A stretch of 64,000 nt of DNA from Lolium rigidum (GCF_022539505.1 NC_061510.1:270887687-270951686), one strand, 5' to 3'; shown: positions 12,031 to 23,138, counted from the first letter of the stretch. The notes: generated by a model not told the origin, from the sequence alone. Numbers and translations are program-made.

Positions 12031-12093
12031 TCCAAGCTCGGATCCGGCAGAAAGCCAATTCCGCCTGGAATCTTCCTGGAGCATCTCCGGATA
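12031..12093 (+). pseudogene. 65-bp inverted pol scrap next to the G2n PBS
   Basis: On the plus strand this matches 47062-47125 of G2 (end of the second RNase H, encoding SKLGSGRKPIPPG) at about 85% by eye. G2n runs on the minus strand, so the scrap is inverted relative to its element. It sits exactly where gag-pol is missing, between the PBS and the post-pol region. Confidence 0.7.
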
Positions 12094-12110
12094 CCCACGG
12101 TGGGCGCCAA
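12094..12110 (-). promoter_or_regulatory. Primer-binding site of G2n
   Basis: Minus strand TTGGCGCCCACCGTGGG, one base inside the 5' LTR. It is identical to the PBS of G2 (40035-40051). Confidence 0.85.
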
Positions 12111-12111
12111 C

Positions 12112-12672
12112 TGTCGTTGCCTAATCGACGGTACCTCGGAGGAGGGATCCTCACGAGGGGGAGAAGAAGTAGGGGCCATAGGGCGGAGTGCACACGGGAC
12201 GGTGGTACGCGAGTTACCCAGCTTCGGAACACCCGCACGATGACAGGGCCTACTGCTGCTTGTCCGGAATTATCCGGGCGCTTTCGCGTTGTTACAATGA
12301 GTTGTGGTTGTGCCTCTAGGGCTCCCGGGATCCGGCTTATAAAGGCGCACGGATCTAGGGTTTACATGGAGAGTCCTAGCCGGATTACGGATAGCCTAAC
12401 TACGGTACAATATCTTGCCGTGCACGTCACGGATCCGCCTTCCATATACGTCGTACCTGGATCCGGGTTCCTCCCGGGCCTCCATGGATCCGGGTTACTC
12501 CTAATATCGGTACGGATCCGGCTTACCGATCCTGGGCTGGATTTCTTCCTTCATGATCAACGAGCAATCGGGCCGCCCGATGGGCCACATGCCTCATCAC
12601 CATCTGTGGGCCACCCGGGCTTGCCGGATCTAGGCACTGTCGATGGTACACCCATGAAGTATACCCACAACA
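12112..12672 (-). repeat. 5' LTR of G2n (minus orientation)
   Basis: 561 bp with ends TGTTGTGG...ACGACA on the minus strand, followed by the target duplication CCCAC (12673-12677). An AT-rich promoter-like stretch is hard to fix in this GC-rich LTR. Confidence 0.92.
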
Positions 12673-12677
12673 CCCAC

Positions 12678-13870
12678 GCTCCAGTAGTTGCCAACCTTGG
12701 CTACTCCAGTGACTGTCTTGGGACTCCTCGTGCAACCCGGACAATGCCTCCAAGGAGGGAACGACACAAAAGCGCCGCCAATGCCTGAACCAGCGAGCTG
12801 GGTCCGGGGTTTCCCCGTCGCACAGGAGGAGGCATGGAGAAAGAGGCATAGACAACGCCTTCAAGAAGGTGATGGCGCCCACAGGCGTCGCCGTCGTCCG
12901 CAACCGCATAGGGATTTCTCCCAGCCCACACAACAGCCCCGCTGTCCACAAAGAGCAGGCCATCCTGGACCAAAGGCTGGACACACCACCGATGAGAGGC
13001 CAGCAAAAATCGTCGGTGAGGGGGGCGATCACCACCTCAGGCCTCATCCATGCCAGCCCAACCACGCTGCAGCTCCGTCATCCCGTCCCCGTGTTGGCGG
13101 AAGGATGCAACGCCCATCAGCGGCGCCATTCATCTCCCGTCAACCGCCACCACCTCAACCTAGCCCGAAGCTGCAGCAATCCGGCCGGACCCGCCTCCGA
13201 CCACCACTTTCGGGCCGACGGTGCCATTCATCTCCAGCACACACTGGAGGATGCAACACGGCCAGCACTTCTCACGTCAGCCCAGCTTCCACCATCCGGC
13301 ACAGCCAGCTGCAGCCCCACCGGGCGACCTCCTTCCTCCGCACGTAGACGGCCAAATCCGCGCGGAGCTGCACGACGCTGACCCGCCTCACCCCGCACAG
13401 CTCAGGCAGCAGCAGATCACCCACCTTGCGCCTTCCGAGCGGCCTGGAGCCACCGCGAGCAGCCCGCGCAGCGGCCCATGGGCCCAGATCGGGCCCGGGG
13501 CAGGCCCTGACGCCCGCGCCGCCGCCACAGGTCCAGTCGTCGCCGCGTCGAAGGCTCCTCCGTCGCCGCACGCCGCACACCCGGCCAAGCCTCCCCCGCT
13601 GCTGCGCCATCTCGCCGGCCTCCGGCCCCCAACGCGGCGGCCCTCCTCCCTAGCCACAGCGCGAGAGCCGAGAGGCATAAAACCCCGCCGCCCCCTTCAC
13701 AGGCGCCGCCCGGCTTTGTCGAGGGGCACCTCGGGGAGCGACGAGGGGAGGGAGCCAGGGAGGGAGCGGGGTGGCGGCGGGGATTTGGGTTTGGGCTCCC
13801 CGGTCGCCCGGAGGAGGCGACGCGAGGAGCTAGAGGAGCGTCCTGGTTGGGAGATTGGGAGCGTTGAATT
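12678..13870. other. GC-rich unassigned sequence, target of G2n
   Basis: Continuous with the sequence left of 6950 before G2n inserted. Very GC-rich with long ORFs in several frames on both strands, none with a recognisable domain or shared motif. The style (CCTCCAAGGAGGGAACGAC, AGGCATAAAACC at about 13672) recalls GC-rich repeat leaders common in cereal genomes. I would not call a gene here. Confidence 0.45.
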
Positions 13871-13979
13871 TGGAATTACCACACCGTTTTTGACTATGGA
13901 AATATGAAGATTAACATATATTATTTAGACAACGGGATGTATGTACATCAATGAGCCAAAGAGGATTTCCCCTTTACTA

Positions 13980-15109
13980 GACTCTAGAGTAATTTTCAAG
14001 GTAATTGGTGTGGTAAAAAGTGGAACGTCCTCTGAATAAAAAAAAAATGAATTCACCTGTCGGTTATCGAGCAAGGCAGTGGAGGAACGAGGAACAGCTT
14101 ATGTTCATCCTCAAGAACTGGACTACTGGAGCGGTGAAGCCTGGGCACATACGGGGAGCCAGTTGCGGAGAACAAAGGTGACGCGATATGCAAGGTAAGA
14201 AATCACGCGATAAAATCATAGCTCATTGACCTAGATTGGACTCTCCCTAACGACTTCGATCGATTTTATTTCTTGGGCGACGGATTGTCAAACACTTTTC
14301 TTCCCTTCTTCTACTAGCTAATATTACTAGTTAGTGGCTTTTAGCACAGTAGATACTGCTAAATAGCCCAGATGGTTTCCACCATCCTTTCCGTTTATCT
14401 TGATTCTTGACAGGATTTTAGATCCATCATCACGTACTCGTTTTCTTGGTCATTACTTGCTCTCGATGAGGTCGGCACGCCGGAGAATCGACCACTGGCG
14501 TGGTGGTCAGTGGAGGGTTCGCTTGACGGCGGCGACGGCTATGCCGGGCACGCCGTTTGCTCTCGATGACTTCGAAACGCCGGAGAGTCGGCCGCTGAGG
14601 GGGGTGGCCGGTGGAAGGGCGCGCTTGACGGCGCCGACGGCCATGCTGCTCACGGTGTGGGCTCTCGATGAGGTAGACATGCCGTGCCGGAGAATCGCCC
14701 GCCGGTGGGTTGGTTGGTAGAGGGTGCGCTTGACGGGGGCGACAGCCATGCTGGGGCGCTGGGCACGCCGTGCGCGCTCGATGAGGTCGACATGCCTGAG
14801 AATCGGCCACCGGCGTCCGGCGGGATGGCCGGTACCGGCGCGTAACGAGCTGGTGTGAGGTTGGCGCGGACCGCCCGGCCGTACTAGAGAAAGTTAGCTT
14901 CATGGGAGATTTTTTTTGTTATCCTATTCATCGTGATTCCCCTTCTGATCGAGCAGCGATGGTTTGAATCAAAGTTTGTTTTTTAAGCACGAATCATAGT
15001 TCTCAAACTCAGATTGAGGAGTACACTAGATGCTGGTCAACTACAAGTCATTTTGCCGTTCATGTCCTCGTTAACAATTTTTTCACTGCAAGTAAATTTC
15101 GCGCTGCAG
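13980..15109 (+). promoter_or_regulatory. Upstream/leader region of B3 gene 1
   Basis: Collinear with 23,570-25,019 upstream of B3 gene 2 (shared CAGTGG..GAACAGC..ATGTTCATCC at 14080-14110, and the TTGACCTAGATTGGAC block at 14226). It contains a GC-rich tandem repeat (14459-14870) and ends in an acceptor (GCTGCAG, 15103-15109) before the first coding exon, so a leader intron is likely. No convincing TATA box was fixed. Confidence 0.55.
14459..14870 (+). repeat. GC-rich tandem repeat, about 100-bp unit, four copies
   Basis: Units start at CTCTCGATGA-like words at about 14460, 14561, 14662 and 14776. Each continues with ..CGCCGGAGAATCG.. and GCTTGACGGCGGCGAC or variants. Homologous units at 24514, 24585 and 24687 upstream of gene 2 differ in number and length. 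Confidence 0.75.
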
Positions 15110-15123
15110 GTGTGCTAAAAAGG

Positions 15124-17977
15124 ATGTGCACGTCTTGTAAAACTTGCAAACTGCGGGATGAGAATATGTACAGGAATTTTGATGATGAAAAGAAGCACTA
15201 CTTGGTGCTTATGATGGGTGATTTCCGAGATGCGATGGTAACCCTATTCAAATACAGCTCCACCTATATTTTTGGAATAATAATCATGTGTTATTTTATC
15301 CGTGGTGACTATTTTTTTAAAGACTGCTGATGTTTCCACTATCTACTAGAAATTCTTCCTAGTAGTCAATTGCTTCGTGGGCAGATGTATTTTCTATATA
15401 GGGTGTTTGCAACCTTCTGGTTTTTTGTCTTGTTAATTTGGTGCCCGAATAGACACCAGTAGCATAACCATGATTGCACAGTCAGGTAAGTCAGTTTACA
15501 CGAAATTTCCATGTAGTTTTATTTCCTTGTTTTCCCTAAGATACCAGTCAGGTATCAGCGTGACAAAGATACACTTTGATCTTGATCATAAATTATCCAT
15601 TCAAGCTTTGTTTTACTTCTGCAGATAATCCCAGAAGAACTTCTCCGGCGTTTCAAAGGCGAGTTCCCAGGAGAGATCAAGCTAGAAACCCAAAAGGGTG
15701 ACATTCACACTATTGCGGTTGCCAAGAACCAAGAAAAGCATGTCCTTACACTGGGTTGGAGTCGGTTCGTTGAAATCTATGATCTACACATGGGTGATTC
15801 CTTAATATTAAAATACAATGGAAACTCTCAGTTTGATGTCATAATATTTGATAACCTTGGTCGAGAGAAAGCATTGTCGGTTGTTCTGGATCCTTTTATG
15901 AATCAGGTTCAAGACAGGCGCAGCGGCACACATGAAATTGGGTAAAATATCAGTTTTCTTAATTCACGGCTTCATTTGCAAGATCAAATTTCAAACTAAA
16001 TGGCGTTTGCACTGCAGGTCTGCTAGAAACCTGGATGCACCTTGTGGAAGATGCAAAAGCTATCTCGAATTTTACTACATGAACTTGGATGATGAAAAAA
16101 AAAATTTGTCAATGCTTATGATGGGTGATTTTCAAAATGAGATGGTAATTTTATATTCAAATACAGTAGCACTCCCTTATGTCATTAATTTTGCAGTTTA
16201 TCTGAAGACCAATTATTTTCTACCCTTCTAGTTCAAATTATGTGTAGCTGTATAATGGTTTAGGTAAAAGCTGAAATTATATGTAGTTCTTGCAACCTTT
16301 TGTAATTTCTCCTATTAATTTGACATTTGGATTGAATCCAGCATGGTAGTAGCATATTCAGGTATGTTTGTCCGCACAAAGTTGATAACATGCTTTTGGC
16401 ATTCTCCTTTTCCCTATGATATATGCATCTTGCATTTCCTTGTTATGTTATAGAGTCACATATTGAAGAGCACTTTGATTATAGCAAATATCTTTATAAT
16501 CTTGTTTACAAACAGTCCATTCTGACATACAAAAAAATCATGTTGCTTCTCCAGATCATCCCAGAAGAATTTGTTAAGCGTTTCAAGGGCGAGATCCCAG
16601 GAAAGATCACACTTGAAACAAAAAATCACTGTAGTTACATAATTGGAGTAACCAAGCAACAAGAAAAGCTTGTCCTTACAGCGGGATGGGGGAATTTCGT
16701 TGAAACCTTTGCTCTGCAGATGGGTGACACAATAGTATTCAGATACAATGGAAACTCCAAGTTTAGTGTCATAATCTTTGATAATCTTGGTTGTGAGAAT
16801 GCATTATCAGTTGTTGTGGATCCTTTTGTGGCTCCTGCGCAAGAAAGGTACACAAAGGTAATTAAAACAGTGAACTGTTCTAATATTCATCCGCAGTCAG
16901 CCCAAATGCAATCACCTGTTGAATCCATGAACACTTCTTATGTCCCTCCTCAGCCCATGGAAAGACAGACACCTACTAGCAGAGTGAACGGGCCGCCGAT
17001 GGAGTTGATGGAGTCACCACCAACGAAAAGACAGAGGCGCCTGCAATCGGACAAGTCATGTCAAGGAAACATGGCTGCAATAAATAATTTCTCCTCTGAA
17101 TCATCTGGTCTCAGTAATTTTAATATAGAATACATCTTCCCTTGTAAATCATTTTAATCTATGTGTGCTTATATTTACTAGTTCCCTTTTCTGTGCACAG
17201 AAGAATGTTTCTCCTCTGAAGATGGCCATGGAGCACCGGATGTGTCTGATTCCAATTGGACTGTCGGAAAGAAGAGCTGGCTATCTTCTTTTCAAAAGGA
17301 GCAGTTGAAGGATGGTTACGTTACCACACGTAAGACCAAACTAACTTGGGTTCAGAAGGAGGTGGTGAAGCAGAAGGTCCAATCCATAGACTCAGAAATC
17401 CCTATCGTTGTTACTGTGATGAGCAAGTCCAACGTTGATTCAGGATGCTCTGTGGTGAGTTCCATCTTTCTAATGTGTGTTCTACTTCGATCATAAAAGC
17501 ACACATCTAAAGTTCTGTATATGAATATTATTAATACTAATATAAAAGCTAAATTCATAATCTGCCATCTCTGAATTGACATCCAGTTTGCTTCCTTATT
17601 TCTTTTTTACGAAATGGAGTTTGCTTCGAAATACTTTACAAATTCAGAAAGCGGTTGACCTGTTATTTTACTTAGAATTTGTCTTCACAACATTATCTAC
17701 TAACTCTTTTGTTCAAATCTGTAAACAGACTTTCCCCAGCCACTATGTTAAGAAATATCTTGGCGGGGATCCAAACATGTATCTTAAGGTGCTTGATCAG
17801 AAATATGCAGTGCGGTTTGGTGAGACCTCCCAAGATAATAGGCTGAGAAGTGGATGGAAAAAGTTTGTAGAAGACAACAATCTGAGGATGGGTGATATCT
17901 GCCTCTTTGAGCTGCTGAGCAACCAGGGGATAAGAACCATGGAGGTCTATATCATCCCTGTAAATGAAGGCAATTGA
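15124..17977 (+). CDS. Triple-B3 (REM-type) DNA-binding protein, gene 1
   Basis: Six exons: 15124-15237 (exon begins 15110), 15625-15941, 16018-16144, 16555-17113, 17201-17454, 17729-17977. GT/AG sites and phases all fit, giving 539 aa with no internal stop. The architecture is a Cys motif CTSCKTC plus MMGDFRDAM, B3-1 (about 27-135; IIPEELLRRFKGE, MGDSLILKYNG), a second Cys motif CGRC with YYMNLDDEKK, B3-2 (about 172-280; IIPEEFVKRFKGE), a polar linker with a basic PPTKRQRR patch (about 342-348, possible NLS), and B3-3 (about 437-537; TFPSHYVKKYL, MGDICLFELL). Plant B3/REM proteins bind DNA in the nucleus; the target is unknown. The start at 15124 is the first in-frame ATG of the exon and is shared with gene 2; an upstream exon could move it. 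Confidence 0.85.
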
Positions 17978-19027
17978 TCGACATCCCATACTGCTGCCGT
18001 TGCTGCATTTAGACTGACTAGTGATGGTGTGCGTTGCTGTTCAGTTAATCACTGCCGCGCTGCTGATGGTGTTAGCCTGATAGGCTTTTGGGTTTGTTTG
18101 TAACCTGCCAGTTAATGACGCAGTTTTTGCCGCGTGAAATTTCTTTTTAAATTAGGCGTTGCAGGTCCTAACTTCAGTTCGTTTATTGGTGGCGGTGCTG
18201 ATGCACTTGCAGGCCTCTTGCTGTTATGCCCGTTTCTTTACTTTTCATCTGCTCCCCTTCGGCTTGTTTGTTGGTTTGGATATTTCCTCTTGCTCTTTAT
18301 TATCTCGGGCTAGTCACTGAACTTTCACGTATGATTGCTGTTTATTGTTTGTTGATGAAAAGATGAAGGAAATTACTGGATTACATTGGACGTTGGTTGT
18401 GACAAGCGAGTGAAGTGCCTTCACAACGAAGGACCTACAGATACTGAAAAGGGCACCAGACTGAAACTCTATCAGTAATGGGAGCTCTGATCGTCTCGCC
18501 GCAAGAGGAAGTGGCCACCAGGCTTGCCTGACCACTGCAGCATACATTTATTTCAAAAGCACCACTTTTACGCTTAAGCAACATCGCTCTACCGTTGTTC
18601 TTTGCCATGCGTCAAAAACACCTAGCAGCATTTTGGTCGCGGTAAATCACTGGGAATGATCACTGAACGTATGCAGTGTGGATCCGACACCCTCATCTCA
18701 CAAAATGAACTTTTTCTTCAGTGTTCGTTCTCTTCAAACTTTGGCCCTCATATCGTTCATGTATTGCAACATCCCACATATGCAACATTATGCAAAACAA
18801 GTATACTACACCCTCCGAGATTCATAGTATCACAACATCCCAAACAGCAGGATTACGCGGGAAAAAAAACAGGGGTTTGTTTCAGTGTCCTATCCTTTGC
18901 AAACTTTGGGCACCTTGTGGATAGTCAGGATCTCCCGATACATCTTCGTGGTCTAACTTACCCTTCCCACTCTAGTGATGGTGGGAGGGGAGGGGACACC
19001 GGAGCATACCTCGCAAAACAAATATAC
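17978..19027. other. 3' region of B3 gene 1
   Basis: No gene. The first 300 bp parallel the sequence after gene 2 (28,000-28,250; shared AGGCGT(T/A)GC..GGTCCTAACTTCAGT and CTAGTCA), so they belong to the duplicated block and probably include the 3' UTR. The rest is unremarkable. Confidence 0.5.
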
Positions 19028-19122
19028 TACTTCCTCCAAACCATAATAACTATCGGAGGTTTAGTTTAAATTTAGACTAAATTTAATTAAAATTTAGCAC
19101 TTATTATGTATGGGAGGAAGTA
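19028..19122. mobile_element. Short MITE, Stowaway-like
   Basis: About 95 bp with terminal inverted repeats TACTTCCTCCAAACCATAA / TTATGTATGGGAGGAAGTA and TA ends, typical of Stowaway (Tc1/Mariner) MITEs. A half-copy with a similar end (CTCCCTTCATACCATATAAG) lies at about 19203. Confidence 0.7.
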
Positions 19123-19271
19123 CTAGTATTCAAGTTTAATGATGGATCTTGTCTTGGTGCCTCTCAATATACCACGCACACTCCCTTGAATGGTGCGGCC
19201 TACTACTCCCTTCATACCATATAAGTAATGTCTTATTTTTTAAAAACCAAATGTATCTATGCACTAAATTA

Positions 19272-19461
19272 TACTCCCTCTGTCCCACGAATATTTGTCA
19301 AATTTTGGATGTATCTAGATGCTATTTAGTATCTACATACATCTAAATTTTAACAATTTTTTGACAATTATGTATACTCTCTTTTTTTGACAAACATTCT
19401 TTTTTGAGATCGTATCTATGTACATTTAAATTTTACCAAATATATTTGTACGAAGTGAGTA
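19272..19461. mobile_element. MITE, Stowaway-like, degenerate
   Basis: Left end TACTCCCTCTGTCCCACGAA pairs with the right end TTTGTACGAAGTGAGTA. The interior has repeated TTTGACAAACATTC and ACATCTAAATTTTA words. Confidence 0.6.
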
Positions 19462-19529
19462 TTTTTTTGAGGTCATTTTTTGACAAACATTCATTTCTTT
19501 ATTTTTCCTAGATCGTATGTATATACGGA

Positions 19530-19880
19530 CATGGTGTTTCTACACCCGGGTGCATATGGACCTTTTATTTAAAATTCATATTAAACAAATTTACAAATGT
19601 CAATAAATACAAATAAAAATGCCTCGTGTATACCTTGACATGTTACATGCTCACAAAGTTGTTTCAGCAAAAATCGATATGTTTTGTGTCCTGCACAGAA
19701 AAGACAAGTTTTTTGTGCTAAAATAATCTATTTGGCCAGGCACTATTTGTCTTTTTTTACACAGGGTAAAAAAATTGTCGGTTTTATGTGAAACTTTACG
19801 TGTCTATATGCTATTTTTTCCTAAAAATTTTACGTTTTCGAAATATGGTTTGTACATACCGGGTGCATATACACCCGGGA
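19530..19880. mobile_element. Fold-back element with CCCGGGTGCATATG ends
   Basis: ACACCCGGGTGCATATGGACC (about 19542) and the inverse CCGGGTGCATATACACCCGGG (about 19860) flank about 300 bp of AT-rich DNA. Limits and superfamily are not resolved. Confidence 0.45.
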
Positions 19881-19949
19881 TCAGTTTTAGTTTTCCAACA
19901 TCCTTTTTTAAATCATATCTACTATATACATTCATTTTTTAACAAATAT

Positions 19950-20660
19950 ATATCCAAAGGTCGTTCAGACGTTCACAGCTGGAGTAGAATCCAATGAGGC
20001 AAGGACGGTGAGCTACAGTAACCTTGTAGAGTAGCAGAGTAGGTCTTTCATTTATTACGCCAGTCACCGGAGTAAGTACTGCATCGGGTATGCCAAGAAC
20101 CTTTTGCTGGAGATTTGAAGTCCCGCATCAAAAGACTTTCGCGTCAACTTCCGAGGTTTTGTGGCCGCACGTCGAGAGCCTGCGAGCGATGACATGCCCT
20201 TCTCGGCTTCTGCCCACTCTTGCCATCTTCCAGACCGACAAAATCCCTGAAGAATCGCGTGAAATGGGCACTCGTGCGGCCACAAAATCTCCAAAGTTGA
20301 CGCCAAAATCTTTTGAACCAAAGAAACTCTACAACTGAGCATCATTGCTGGAGATAAAATCTGATGCAAATCTGATCACAAAATTTCCAGTGTTTCCGAA
20401 CGGTGCGGCGTAACACTGTTCCTGCCAGCAACGTGCGGTCTGATGATGACTGATGTATGCCCTGGCTTTTCAACAGCTAGAGTCGAACGACAACGAGGCG
20501 ACGACGGTACACCAGAGTAAAATAATGCATTTTGGTGCAGATTTGACGTGTACCCGGGCTGTTCAGAGTAGCACTGCTGCTTTGCGTGTGCCAGTGCCCA
20601 TTTCACGCAGCTGTTGCCGGGATTTGACAGGACGATACCCACTGGACACTGCAGTGTAAG
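19950..20660. repeat. Segment shared with 32,340-32,560
   Basis: GGTGCGGCGTAACACTGTTCC (20402) recurs at about 32350, and GGAGATTTGAAGT.. and GGTCTTT(C/T)ATTTATTAC recur at about 32530 and 32467, in altered order. It also appears internally repetitive (20020-20330 versus 20370-20650). It lies downstream of both B3 genes, so it may mark the right part of the duplicated block. No gene is seen. Confidence 0.5.
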
Positions 20661-20802
20661 AATGACCTACTCTATACGCGCCTAGTGGTACAAGTAAGCA
20701 GATACGCGCGTGCTCTAACCCTTGTAGTTGTAGCAGCAAGCAGCCACGCCTCGATTCAGATTGACTTGAAATATTTTAACGAATGATCAGAGTATATATG
20801 AC

Positions 20803-21245
20803 CGGAAAGTACCATGTGCACACGAGCACAAGTGCTCCTTGGACTTTTGGATTTTTGAAAATTTTCAAAACCCCGCTCTTTTATGTTTTCAAAAATTATG
20901 GCATTAAATATGTAGATAGATTTAGGCAAGGAGTGGAGTAAAAAAGTCCCATTAAAAAATACTTTATATTTTGGAAAATACAAAAAAATAAATTTCTGAC
21001 TATAAATAGTAGTACAATAGTACGTATATTTTGTCAGTGTACTGTCAGAAATTTGTCTTTTTTGCATCTCCAAAAATATAACGTATTTTTTGACGAGATT
21101 TTTTTGATTCCAATCCTCGTATACACATCTATCTACATATTTAATATCATAATTCTTGAAAGGAGAGAAATATGAGAATCTGAAATTTTCAAAAATCCAA
21201 AAGTGAAGGGAGCACTGAGCTCCCATGTGCACAAAATCCTTGTCC
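20803..21245. mobile_element. Fold-back MITE with 9-bp target duplication (Mutator-like)
   Basis: Both arms pair along most of their length (CTTTTGGATTTTTGAAAATTT near both ends, TTAAATATGTAGATAGAT inside, GACAAATTTCTGAC in the centre). It is flanked by ATATATGAC (20794-20802 and 21246-21254). The 9-bp duplication fits Mutator-like transposons. It has no coding capacity. Confidence 0.75.
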
Positions 21246-21342
21246 ATATATGACACAATTTATAGAAATAATAGATTCGAAGATAGCCAATATTTGTACA
21301 AATTTCAAAACATAAACATAAAAAACCCTAAAAAGAACTAGT

Positions 21343-22517
21343 AACCGTCGTCGTTGCCGCCACGCCCTAGCCCTATGCGGCGGTACATCGCCGCCACGTA
21401 GTCCTCCTCCTCGTTGCTGGGCTTCTCCTTTGGCTACGGGAGGTAGCTGCAGCCCTGGCTAGCATCCCCGCTCCTTTTATGCGTCCTACTGGACGGGCTA
21501 GCGTCACCGTCGTCTAGGTTGATGACGAGGCCGAGGCGACGGTGGCGTTTCCGTCATGCTCCACGCCTCGGCGAACTCATCCGTCGCGGCAAAGGACTCG
21601 AGTTGGGCCTGGCGCAGTCTAGGGAACTCCTCGGGGTCGTTGTCCACCTTGACGATGGACGCCGCCGCCTTGTACTCCGGCAGTGCCGTCCACTCCCGCT
21701 GGCGCGGCGGAGCTTTGTTACAGTAAAATATGAACATCGACTTTTGTTTCATTCAATTCCAAGAATATTTCCTGTACAACTTTTCTGAAATACAAAACAA
21801 CAGAAAACATGGAATTAGCACTGTGGCATCTTGGTCAATATGTTAGTTCTGGAAAATGTATAAAAGTGCAACGAAGTGTAAGAAAAAACATATAGAAATT
21901 AGTGTAAAACAAGCATGGAGCATAAAAATTTGTAGATACGTTTGAGACGTATCAGGTGACAACGTGTTGTAGGGCGAGTACCTCTCTCAGGACCCACGCG
22001 AGGAGGAGGAGGAGCGCGATGTAGACGAGGCCTGGCATCGTGCCGCCCACTGGTCGCTGCTGTGCGGGGGCGCCAGCTGCAACTACCGTGGCGGCATTTG
22101 CACCGGGGGGTCGTTCCCCTCAGCGATGTAGTTGAGGACCCACGCGAGGGTCCTCCTGGGCGCGCTCCACCACCTCCGTCGTCCACTGGCATTGTAGTTC
22201 GCCGGTAAATCGCCGCTGCCGTTATAGGCAGAGGCGGTCCTCGCACTCGAAGAAGGGTGTCCAGGCGTGGTCGTTGCTCGACGACCATCGCGGGTCGTTG
22301 CGCTCCTCCGGCATGAGCTGGCCCCAGAAGTGGTCGTAGATCACCAAAGCGCGTCTGACCCCATCGGCACTGGCGGGACCGGTTGGTCGTTGCGGCTGAG
22401 TGCTCAGCCCCCGGGACGAGGTAACACGCATTCCAGAGGGTGCGTGCCTTGGTGACTAGCTCGAAGCGACCGATGGACCAAGCCGTTGGTGGCGTGCCTT
22501 CTTGCTTTCGGCGGTCC
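21343..22517 (-). pseudogene. Decayed single-exon gene of unknown function, interrupted by an LTR fragment
   Basis: Minus strand, start ATG at 22517 with an ATATAAA box about 82 bp upstream (22599-22605). The N-terminus MDRRKQEGTPPTAWSIGRF is followed by FWGQLMPEERNDPRW, WTPFFECEDRLCL and WVLNYIAEGNDPP in different frames, so several frameshifts have occurred. After a 243-bp LTR fragment (21714-21956) it resumes with WTALPEYKAAASIVKVD, a Ser/Pro-rich region, a VINLDD motif and EEDYVAAMYRRIGLG near 21370. I recall similar proteins as numerous in cereal genomes, suggesting a repeat-borne gene, but I cannot name the family or function. Confidence 0.55.
21714..21956 (-). mobile_element. Fragment of a TGATACG-type LTR (Sabrina-like), 5' end only
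   Basis: The reverse complement begins TGATACGTCTCAAACGTATC and parallels the first 240 bp of the solo LTR at 29435. The rest of the LTR is missing, so the insertion was deleted after integrating in the pseudogene. Confidence 0.7.
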
Positions 22518-23138
22518 ATGGCGAGGGCGTTGGAGAAAGTTTGGAGGAAATAGCGAGGGTGATGGCTGGAATGTGCTGCGAGGGAGCGCACACGGTGGTT
22601 TATATGGCGCCGATGGCGCGTTGGCGAGCATTAACGTTAGCGCCGATACGGAAGGTGAGCAGGCGTTGAAGGCGAGAAGCCTATGACGGGCGCGGAAGGT
22701 GAGGAGGAAGAGGACTCCACCGACACTAACGGGACGGTTCCACAGTTAGGAAGCGTTGCCCACACCTCCTTCACGCGCCGTTCCCGCCAACACCCGACGC
22801 GTTAGCGCCCCTACTAGTCTCCCTGGGGGCACTGAATAGTTGAGCCACATCGGCTGAAAAACTATTTTGGAGATCACGGCTGAGCGCTAGCATTCTCTAA
22901 AGTTCAATAAGGACCCTTTTAGGGACGAGTGGAGATGCTTTTAATAAATATGGCAGGATTTTATGCCACTTTATCCACCTTTCAGCTGGTTCCATCAGCC
23001 AGAAACTATGTTAAGTTTATGGTATATTAGTGTCTTTTGTCACGCTATTAACTAGTACCCGCCCCAAATTGCTAATTTAAAAAAAAACGGCTGGTGTTTA
23101 TATTCAAAGGCTTGGATTATGAGACGCTAACGATGTGT
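22518..23138. other. Upstream of the pseudogene; no gene
   Basis: GC-rich to about 22800 (upstream region of the minus-strand pseudogene), then AT-rich. No supported ORF. Confidence 0.4.

Larger units (their letters stand above)
6955..12672 (-). mobile_element. G2n: gag-pol-less Gypsy-type insertion carrying only an antisense gene
   Basis: Complete insertion flanked by a perfect 5-bp duplication CCCAC (6950-6954 and 12673-12677). Read on the minus strand it has a 5' LTR (12672 to 12112), a PBS (12110 to 12094, TTGGCGCCCACCGTGGG), an internal region, a PPT (CTCTGGGGGCTTC, 7527 to 7515) and a 3' LTR (7514 to 6955). The internal 4.6 kb has no gag, protease, RT or integrase apart from a 65-bp inverted pol scrap. 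It consists of the antisense gene (plus strand) and its flanks. LTRs, PBS and antisense gene match G2 at 39476 onward, so it was presumably mobilised in trans by such a relative. Confidence 0.9.

Noticed and set aside
12117..13907. Several long ORFs on both strands in GC-rich DNA, some spanning the G2n LTR
   Set aside because: Stop codons are rare in GC-rich sequence; products are Pro/Ala/Arg low-complexity, run across a transposon boundary and lack motifs.
14430..14903. 157-aa minus-strand ORF upstream of B3 gene 1
   Set aside because: It is the reverse reading of a tandem repeat; the corresponding ORF upstream of gene 2 is not conserved in frame.
15110..17977. Treating the separate B3-bearing ORFs as independent small genes
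   Set aside because: GT/AG sites with compatible phases join all of them into one open frame, repeated identically in gene 2.
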